Part shown: positions 16,286 through 23,030 of the stretch, in pieces
How positions within the stretch are numbered: position 1 is the stretch's first letter
Layout: every line of letters begins with the position of its first letter
Origin: Akkermansiaceae bacterium
GTDB taxonomy: Bacteria; Verrucomicrobiota; Verrucomicrobiia; Verrucomicrobiales; Akkermansiaceae
Direction of reading: 5' to 3'
Length of the DNA stretch: 32,492 nt
Assembly: GCA_021733795.1 (NCBI GenBank)
Contig: JAIPKB010000042.1
Location: 1-32,492 of the forward strand
Translations under genes and position numbers: made by a program
The notes under the pieces: model-generated
Seen by the model: the letters and a program-made list of their open reading frames with translations, nothing else
Databases searched by the model: none
Told to the model about the DNA's origin: nothing

Positions 16286-16702
16286 ATGGACGACCGAGTA
16301 ACCGGGCAGGCACGAACCGGGCGGTCCGTGCAGATCAGTGAGACGACCTCCGGCACCTGCAGGCGCCGCCTGGCGAGGAAGTGGTGCGCGGCGCTACCCG
16401 GATTGGGGAAGGTGTTCGCCGTCGCGGTTGTGGCCGTAGGCAGCCCGGTCGTCGAGCCCGCGTAGCCAAAGAACCCGATATTCCAACGTATTTCCAAATA
16501 ATCACCTGGTGGTAAATAAAATCCAATTCAGCACCCGGCAAGCCCGTTCCGAAAAAATTCGTTTCAGCGTCGATTTTTCTTGGCGTGGGAAGGGAAAACC
16601 GTAGTCTCGGGGTTGGAAAGGCTTTTTCCTACTGGAAAAGCGATTTCCAGGCAATCATCATCATGGAACAACCCGCAGAAAGCTAATTCCTAGCAACATA
16701 TT
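16286..16702. other. Intergenic stretch with a possible gene remnant and an AT-rich leader
   Basis: On the minus strand, 16300-16497 reads GFFGYAGSTTGLPTATTATA, then FPNPGSAAHHFLARRR, resembling the end of a secreted multidomain protein; it is cut off and not functional. From about 16500 the sequence becomes more AT-rich and leads to the PEP-CTERM gene. GCTTTTTCC (16621-16629) and GGAAAAGC (16634-16641) can pair with one bulged T. I see no convincing -35/-10 pair and no strong ribosome binding site before ATG 16703. Confidence 0.35.
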
Positions 16703-17437
16703 ATGAAACTATCCAACCAAATTAAAGCAACCATGGCCCTCGCCGGCTTAGCCCTCGCCGTTGGCTCAGCCCACGCGGCGGTCGTGATCGACTTCGATTC
16801 CTACTCCGTTGGTGACATCAACCTCCAGGGCCCTTGGGTCGATTTTGGGGGATCCCTTACCTCGGACGTTAGCACCACGGTCGCTTTCAGCGGCACGCAG
16901 TCGCTCGAACTAAAATCCGATGCCGCTGGCTACGGTTCTGATGTCTACATCGTGGACTTGAATGGAGCGCCGGTAACTTCGGGACAGTGGAATCTGTCCT
17001 TCCAAACCTACTTACCAACCGGTTTCGATTCTCACCTCGCCCTGTACCAATCACAGGGGGCGATGCCGGCCGACTTCTTTGTAGGAGCATTTCCGGTGCT
17101 GCAGGGTGACAACGGGGTGATCGTAATCGAGGCAAGCTCGACGCCCCTCGTTTTCGGCGCTTGGGCGAAAGTTGAAATGCTCATCGACCTTGACGCAGAT
17201 ACGCTCGCCATTTCGTACGATGGCACTCCGTTCCATTCTGGCGCCTGGGACACCGACGCTACTGGCACGCCAAGCATTGGTGGACTAGATTGGTGGGCCG
17301 CTGGACCCAACCCCAGCAGTGGAGTCTCCGCCTATATCGACGATCTGAGCCTGACGCAGGTGCCCGAACCGGCCACAATGGGCCTGCTGAGCTTGGGTGC
17401 CCTGCTTGCTCTCAAACGCAGGCGTCGCGCCTCCTGA
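16703..17437 (+). CDS. PEP-CTERM sorting-domain secreted protein
   Basis: 244 residues. A Sec signal (ALAGLALAVGSAHA) precedes a beta-rich domain starting VVIDFDSYSVGDINLQGPW, which looks like a concanavalin/LamG-type jelly roll with a late IDDLSL strand. The C-terminus is a classic PEP-CTERM anchor: VPEP at 220-223, a hydrophobic segment (MGLLSLGALLAL) and a KRRRR tail. Such proteins are recognised by exosortase and placed on the surface or in the extracellular matrix; no exosortase gene lies in this window. The ligand is unknown. The gene stands alone, with a terminator-like hairpin downstream. Confidence 0.9.
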   Translation: MKLSNQIKATMALAGLALAVGSAHAAVVIDFDSYSVGDINLQGPWVDFGGSLTSDVSTTVAFSGTQSLELKSDAAGYGSDVYIVDLNGAPVTSGQWNLSFQTYLPTGFDSHLALYQSQGAMPADFFVGAFPVLQGDNGVIVIEASSTPLVFGAWAKVEMLIDLDADTLAISYDGTPFHSGAWDTDATGTPSIGGLDWWAAGPNPSSGVSAYIDDLSLTQVPEPATMGLLSLGALLALKRRRRAS

Positions 17438-17502
17438 GACCAACAATGGTCCGATCCCACGGAAGTGACTGGGCATCCAGTTGCCTACGGGGAGTGAATT
17501 TC

Positions 17503-17535
17503 GGCTCCCAGCCAGAAGCTGGGGGCCGGATTTGT
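17503..17535 (+). terminator. Hairpin after the PEP-CTERM gene
   Basis: GGCTCCCAGC (17503-17512), a 5-base loop, then GCTGGGGGCC (17518-17527) form a 10-pair stem with one G-T wobble. GGATTTGTTTTG follows, a weak T-tract. The hairpin lies 66 bases after the stop codon, a reasonable place for an intrinsic terminator; it may equally be a dispersed hairpin repeat. Confidence 0.5.
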
Positions 17536-17559
17536 TTTGCCCCGGTTCGTTGGCGAGGA

Positions 17560-17742
17560 TGGAGATCGTGACGGTGTCGATCTTCACGGTTGCATACATC
17601 CACCGTGTCCGTCACGTCCGGGTCCTCCACCACGACGCTGATCTCCGCCACCTTCACGGGCTTGCCGACGATCTCGCCCATTACCGCGCCGCAGACCTCA
17701 AAGGAGATTCGGCAGTTCCGGTCCAGCGTCGAGTAGCAGTGA
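17560..17742 (-). pseudogene. Frameshifted C-terminal remnant, perhaps of a PHP/CehA-type metallohydrolase
   Basis: The minus frame reads CYSTLDRNCRISFEVCGAVM, GEIVGKPVKVAEISVVVEDP, then shifts frame near 17600 and continues as KIDTVTISILANEP. The pattern of Y-S/A-T-x-D-x-N followed by a beta-domain with VMGE and EDPD resembles the region after the PHP core in CehA-like proteins. There is no start and no metal site, so it is a fragment. The rest of the gap to 18040 shows nothing firm. Confidence 0.3.
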
Positions 17743-18040
17743 AGGCTCTGAATTGCGGACCAGATGTTGCTCCGTAAAAGCCCGGGGCCACCCCCCTTCC
17801 CCTTCCTTGGACTGCCCCTTCAGGGTATTCTCCGTCTTGGGTGAAAAAGCAATTTCCTAGCAATCTCGGCTCTGTTGAGGTCAAACGCTGAGTTCTGAGC
17901 CGTCGCAAGCGAGGGAGCTTTTTTCTTGATCCACCGGACGAGGGAGCTAACTTTGATTCCCGCCTGCTGCGCGCGCGGCCAACTCATCCAGTCGGTTCCG
18001 CGCGGCACCTCCCACAACTCCACATCCTGTCAGCAAGCAC

Positions 18041-21000
18041 TTGATCACAAACCGCCGGCATTTTTTCGTTGCGGGAGCTCTTTCCGCAATGGCAGCGGTG
18101 GGTGTGGCCCGCGCTTCCCCGGATGCGGTGGTGGGATTCAATGAGATCCACTACAATCCGGTCGGTCCGTCGGAAGACGGGGAGTGGATCGAGTTGTTCA
18201 ACCAAATGGGCATCAAGACCGACGTGTCCGGATGGCGGATTGAGGGGCTCGGCTACACCTTCCCTGCGGGGACGATCATCCCTCCGGGAGGCTACCTGGT
18301 GGTGGCCCGCACTCCGGGGCCTGGTCAGATCGGGCCGTTCCCAGGCAGTCTTGAGAATGGAGGCGAGCGGTTGCGACTTATCAATCAGGGCGACCGCTTG
18401 ATGGATGAACTCACCTATGGCGATGATGGACGCTGGCCCGAGACCGCCGACGGCTCCGGCGTGACCCTGGCCAAACGCAGCCCCTACTCCGCCAACAAGC
18501 CGCCCGAGAACTGGGCCGCCTCAGCGCAGGTGGGTGGCACCCCAGGCGCGCCGAATTTCCCGGTTGCGGGTGGCGGCTCGCCGGTCTTGATCAATGAAAT
18601 GCCTTCCGCTGGCGAAGATCCGTTCTGGATCGAACTGGTGAACGCCGGGCCCACCGGGGTGGAACTGGGAGGCATGGTTCTGACTGCTGGAGCTGATCCG
18701 CTCCGCCGCCATGTGATTCCGCCGCAGGTGCTTGCCGCCAGCAATCTTCTGGTGCTGACGGAAGCCGAGCTCAAGTTCCGACCGGTGGAGGGCGAAAAGT
18801 TGTTCCTCTACGATGCCACGGAATCCGCCGTGTCGGATGCCCGCGAGTTGACGGGAAGGCTGCGTGGCCGCTCGGAGGCGCGCGGTGGCGACTGCCTCTA
18901 TCCGGATGCGGCAACGCCCGGGATGCCGAACAGTTTCACGTTTCACGACGAGGTGGTCATCAGCGAGATCATGTACAATCCGCCGCCCCTTCCGGCGGCG
19001 GCGGGCTCTCCCGCCCCGGTCGGGAACTCGGACAACCAGTGGATCGAGATCGCCAATCGAAGCGCCGGTCCGATTGCGCTTGATGGTTGGGAGTTCGACG
19101 ACGGGGTCAGCTTTGTTTTTCCGGCCGGCGTGAGCCTCGCGGCCGGAGAGCACGCTTGTATCGCGCGGGATGCGGTCGCGTTTGCGAATGCCTATCCCGG
19201 GGCACGGTTGTTGGGAGAGTTTGATGGCAGCCTCTCCCGCTCCGCCGAACGAATCCACCTGCGCGATGACCACAAGAATCCGGTCGATGAGGTGAGGTAT
19301 CACGACAGCGGTCGCTGGCCTGTCGCTGCGGATGGCGGCGGCGCGAGCCTTGAGCTGCGCGACCTCGACGCCGACAATTCCGTGGCGGAGTCCTGGGCCG
19401 CGAGTGACGAGACGGCGCGATCCGGCTGGCGGGAATACACCTACGGTGGCACCGTCACGGCGAGCGCCGGCCCCGATTCGAAGTGGAGTGAGTTCAACCT
19501 GGGGCTGCTCGGTGCCGGCGAGGTCCTGATCGACGACATCAGGGTCATCGAGAACGGATCGACACAGAAGATCACCCCCGCGACTTTCAGCCGTGGCGCG
19601 TCCGGCTGGCGATTCCGCGGCACGCACCGCCACAGCGAGGTCGTCGCCGACCCGGACGACCCCGGCAACAAGGTGCTGCGGCTGGTGGCGACGGGTCCAA
19701 CGGAGCACATGCACAACCAGGCCGAGACAACGCTCCTCAGCCCGGCCAGCAACAACCGGAGCTGCGAGATCTCGTTCCGCGCCCGCTGGGTGAGCGGCTC
19801 GAACCAGTTGCACACACGGCTGTATTTCAACCGGCTGCCAAAGGTCACGAGCATCGACCGACCGGCGCACGTCGGCACCCCGTCGGCACCCAACTCAAGG
19901 GCCGAGACCAACATCGGCCCGTCCATCACGGAAATGATTCATGCCCCGGCCGTCCCCGGGGCGGGGGCGGCAGTGAGCGTCACCGCCCGGTCGGCCGATC
20001 CAGACGGCGTGGCGGCGATGCGGTTGTTCTACTCAGTGAACGGAGGCGGGTTCCAGAACACCGCGATGGGCGCGGGGGCGGACGGGGTTTACCAAGGAAC
20101 GATCCCCGGCCAGTCGGCCGCCGCGGTGGTGCAGTTCTACATCGAGGCGGGCGATGGTCTCGGCGCGACCTCCATGTGCCCCGCCGCGGGTCCGGACTCG
20201 CGCGCGCTCTACAAGGTCGATGACGGACTCGCTGCGACCAACGGCCAGCACAACTTCCGCATCGTCGTCACCAATGCCGAGCGCGATTTCATCCACCAAC
20301 CAACCGAGGTGATGAGCAACGACCGCATCGGCGCGACCATCATCGACCGCGAGGAGGACATCTACTACGATGTGAAGCTGCGTCTCAAGGGCAGTGAGCG
20401 GGCCCGCAATCAGACCAACCGGGTCGGTTACAACATGCGCTTCGGACGCGACAATCTCTACCGCGGCATCCATGGGTCGCTGGCCATCGACCGCTCCGAA
20501 GGGCAGGTGCCGGGGCAGTTCGAGATCCTGTTCGACCTCATGATGGCGAATTCCGGTGGGGTGGTCAGCCGCTCCTACGACTTCATCAAGGTGATGGCGC
20601 CAAAGAACCAGCACACCCGCTCGGCGGTGTTGCAGATGGCGCGCTACGACGACGTCTTCCTCGACTCCCAGTTCGAAAACGGCGCGGATGGCAACCTCTA
20701 CGAATACGAGCTGCTCTATACGCCGAACAGCGCGGATTCCAACGGCTTCAAACTCCCCGAACCGGACGGAGTGACCGCCACCAGCATCAGCGACAAAGGC
20801 GACGACAAGGAAAACTACCGCTGGTTCTTCCTGAAGAAGAACAACCGGGAAAAGGACGACTTCGCCCCGATCATCGCCTACAACAAGAAGTTCAGCCAGA
20901 GCGGCCGGACCTTCGACCAGGGCTTGGAAGACGTGGTGGACGTCGATGGCTGGCTGCGCGGCATGGCCTACGCCGTCCTGTCCGGAGCCGGCGACAACGC

Positions 21001-22567
21001 CGGGGCGGGCAGCGCCCACAACGGCATGTACTACGCCCGCCCCGACGGACGCGTGATGTTCCTGCCCCACGACATGGACTTCATGTTCGACACGTCCCGG
21101 TCGATTTTCGCCAATTCGGAGTGTGCCAAGCTGACCGCCGACCCGGCCCGCAAGCGCATCTACCTCGGGCACCTGCAGGACATCATCTCGACCACCTACA
21201 ATGGCCGCCGTATGTCGACGTGGACGCGTCACCTGGCCACCTTCGACCCGGGCCAAAACTGGGCCGGCCACCTCAACTACATCAGCAGTCGCTCGGGCAA
21301 CGTCCTCACCCAGATCAGCGGTCAGATCCCATCGGTCCCGTTCGCGATCGCGGGGACGTCGCCAATGAGCGTCAGCTCCAGCCCCGCAATCGTATCCGGC
21401 GATGGCTGGGTGGACGTGCGGGAGATCCGCCTCGCTGGGAGTTCCGTGCCCTTGGAGCTTTCCTGGACCGAAGTCGACTCATGGCGGGTCGTCCTGCCGG
21501 TGGCACCGGGGGAGCAGGTCTACACGTTGGAGGCCCTGAACTTCTCGGGTGCGGTGATCGGAAGCGACAGCATCACCATCGACAACTCCAACGTGGTCGA
21601 GCTTGCTTCAGCGGGCAATCTTGTGATCTCCGAGCTCATGTATCACCCCACCGCTCCGACCCTGGGCGAAATTGCCTCGGGCCACGATGATGCGAGCCTC
21701 TTTGAGTTTGTGGAATTGGCCAATGTGGCATCGGTGGGGGTGGACCTGACGGGCGTCCGCTTCTCCAGCGGGATCATCTACGCTTTGGCAAGCGCCGTGA
21801 TCCCTGCCGGCGGGCGGATGGTGCTGGCACGCAACCGGGCCGCGTTCCTGAGTCGCCATCCCGGCGCGGACGGCATCCTCCTGGCGGGAGAATACGGCAT
21901 TGGAGACACCAATAAGTTTGCCAACGGAGGCGAGCAGATCGCCTTGATCGATGCCACCGGCGCCGACATCGTGCGCTTCACCTACGGTGGTGATGTCCCG
22001 TGGCCTGCTGCCGCAGACGGCGAGGGGCCGAGTCTCGTGCTGATCTCTCCCGAGTCCGGTCCGGACCCCGCCTTGGCCGGGACCTGGCGCTCCAGCGCCT
22101 TGGTCGGAGGCAATCCCGGGACTTCGGATGCGGTGGCCTTTGCGGGTGAACCGAATGGAGACACCAATGGCAACGGAGTTCCGGACCTCGTGGATCATGC
22201 CGTGGCAGATGATGGCCAATTGAGATTCACGATGTCGCCGGACATCGCAACGCTTGAGTTTGTCCTGAACCTTGCGGCGGATGATGTGGTCGTCGGAATC
22301 GAGATTTCCACCAACCTCCAAACATGGCATGACGGCTCCGATCTCTTTGCCCGCATGGACCTTCAATACCAGGGCGGGGGGCGGCAGCGGGTTCGCTATC
22401 ACGCGGATCGTGCGGTCCTGCCTCATGAGAAGCTCTTTATAAGGCTCATGGTAAGGCTCAAGGCAGATCTAGCGAGGCTTCGCCTCAGACCCAAGACAAC
22501 AAGACCCAAGACGCAAGACAAAGAATTTGACCTAACGACAACACAATCCCGGTTTCAAGGACTCTAG
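18041..22567 (+). CDS. Giant Tat-type exported protein with lamin-tail domains and a CotH-like kinase domain
   Basis: 1508 residues from TTG 18041; this start is chosen because it yields a twin-arginine signal (TNRRHFFVAGALSAMAAV). Domains in order: lamin-tail domain (about 30-165, FNEIHYNPVG, GEWIELFN); a weaker one (about 180-300, INEMPSAGEDPFWIELVN); a third (about 303-450, ISEIMYNPPP, NQWIEIANRS); a beta-sandwich (about 460-610); an Ig-like unit (about 625-700); a CotH region (about 770-1085, LRLKGSERARNQ, FLPHDMDFMFD with the DMD acidic pair); and a last lamin-tail domain from 1193 (ISELMYHPTAP). CotH proteins are atypical kinases, and lamin-tail domains occur in secreted bacterial proteins, probably for binding. 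The last about 25 residues are repeat-encoded and basic. The role is unknown; surface modification is inference. Confidence 0.85.
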   Translation: MITNRRHFFVAGALSAMAAVGVARASPDAVVGFNEIHYNPVGPSEDGEWIELFNQMGIKTDVSGWRIEGLGYTFPAGTIIPPGGYLVVARTPGPGQIGPFPGSLENGGERLRLINQGDRLMDELTYGDDGRWPETADGSGVTLAKRSPYSANKPPENWAASAQVGGTPGAPNFPVAGGGSPVLINEMPSAGEDPFWIELVNAGPTGVELGGMVLTAGADPLRRHVIPPQVLAASNLLVLTEAELKFRPVEGEKLFLYDATESAVSDARELTGRLRGRSEARGGDCLYPDAATPGMPNSFTFHDEVVISEIMYNPPPLPAAAGSPAPVGNSDNQWIEIANRSAGPIALDGWEFDDGVSFVFPAGVSLAAGEHACIARDAVAFANAYPGARLLGEFDGSLSRSAERIHLRDDHKNPVDEVRYHDSGRWPVAADGGGASLELRDLDADNSVAESWAASDETARSGWREYTYGGTVTASAGPDSKWSEFNLGLLGAGEVLIDDIRVIENGSTQKITPATFSRGASGWRFRGTHRHSEVVADPDDPGNKVLRLVATGPTEHMHNQAETTLLSPASNNRSCEISFRARWVSGSNQLHTRLYFNRLPKVTSIDRPAHVGTPSAPNSRAETNIGPSITEMIHAPAVPGAGAAVSVTARSADPDGVAAMRLFYSVNGGGFQNTAMGAGADGVYQGTIPGQSAAAVVQFYIEAGDGLGATSMCPAAGPDSRALYKVDDGLAATNGQHNFRIVVTNAERDFIHQPTEVMSNDRIGATIIDREEDIYYDVKLRLKGSERARNQTNRVGYNMRFGRDNLYRGIHGSLAIDRSEGQVPGQFEILFDLMMANSGGVVSRSYDFIKVMAPKNQHTRSAVLQMARYDDVFLDSQFENGADGNLYEYELLYTPNSADSNGFKLPEPDGVTATSISDKGDDKENYRWFFLKKNNREKDDFAPIIAYNKKFSQSGRTFDQGLEDVVDVDGWLRGMAYAVLSGAGDNAGAGSAHNGMYYARPDGRVMFLPHDMDFMFDTSRSIFANSECAKLTADPARKRIYLGHLQDIISTTYNGRRMSTWTRHLATFDPGQNWAGHLNYISSRSGNVLTQISGQIPSVPFAIAGTSPMSVSSSPAIVSGDGWVDVREIRLAGSSVPLELSWTEVDSWRVVLPVAPGEQVYTLEALNFSGAVIGSDSITIDNSNVVELASAGNLVISELMYHPTAPTLGEIASGHDDASLFEFVELANVASVGVDLTGVRFSSGIIYALASAVIPAGGRMVLARNRAAFLSRHPGADGILLAGEYGIGDTNKFANGGEQIALIDATGADIVRFTYGGDVPWPAAADGEGPSLVLISPESGPDPALAGTWRSSALVGGNPGTSDAVAFAGEPNGDTNGNGVPDLVDHAVADDGQLRFTMSPDIATLEFVLNLAADDVVVGIEISTNLQTWHDGSDLFARMDLQYQGGGRQRVRYHADRAVLPHEKLFIRLMVRLKADLARLRLRPKTTRPKTQDKEFDLTTTQSRFQGL
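22486..22523 (+). repeat. Imperfect heptanucleotide-type repeat (AAGACCC/AAGACGC) at the end of the CotH gene
   Basis: AAGAC recurs at 22493, 22501, 22508 and 22515, with spacings of 8, 7 and 7 bases. A small hairpin with arms GAGGC and GCCTC lies just upstream. The repeat is read as the C-terminal tail TTRPKTQDKE, after the last recognisable domain strand (KLFIRLMVRL). Confidence 0.75.
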
Positions 22568-22983
22568 TGAAATCGACCTTCCCGCTCACCATCACGCAAA
22601 CCGCCACCGGCTTCGATCTCGAGTGGGCAAGCCGGGCCGGCATGCGCTACAACCTGAAGAGCACCGATGACCTGTCCGCCGACCTGTCCACCTGGACGCT
22701 GGTGAAGGAGAACATCGTTGCTGACCCGCGCCAGGGCGGATACGAGCTGCGCCCGGGATACGAAGGCGTGGCTTCCAGCGAGGACGGTCTCAGTTGGCGG
22801 CGGGCGCAGGACGAACCCATCCTCTCCGTCCACCAAGAGGACTGTGGCCATGGGAAAAGAGCTGCATCTACCAACCCTGGCTGGTGGAGCACGAAGACCG
22901 GTACTACATGTTCTACAACGCCGTGGGCAACAAGGGCCGCGGGAGCGGCCTGATCACCAGCAAGCCGCTGGGAGGGCGGTAGC
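22567..22983 (+). pseudogene. Chimeric frameshifted remnant: beta-domain tail plus GH43/GH32-like propeller fragment
   Basis: From GTG 22567 the frame encodes LTITQTATGFDLEWASRAGM, then DDLSADLSTWTLVKENIV, a C-terminal beta-module common at the end of secreted proteins. It runs directly into SSEDGLSWRRAQDEPIL, which is typical of five-bladed propeller hydrolases. Near 22835-22855 the frame shifts by one, and the propeller text continues as WEKSCIYQPWLVEHEDRYYM and FYNAVGNKGRGSGLITSKPL. Neither part is complete and no catalytic set is present. It starts within the stop codon of the CotH gene (TAGTG). It is convergent with the DUF6067-like gene. Confidence 0.65.
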
Positions 22984-23030
22984 ACGACGAGCCGGTTGCA
23001 AAATGTAAATGGGTTTTGGCTTGAGCGCTG

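Noticed and set aside
17820..18023. A 67-codon minus-strand frame with GIKVSSLVRWIKK, vaguely like a small transposase accessory protein
   Set aside because: Too short, no full motif and no IS ends; similarity may be chance.
20033..21271. A 412-codon open frame on the minus strand
   Set aside because: Mirrors the CotH gene and consists of a Val/Gly/Asp/His-rich composition typical of antisense frames in GC-rich genes.
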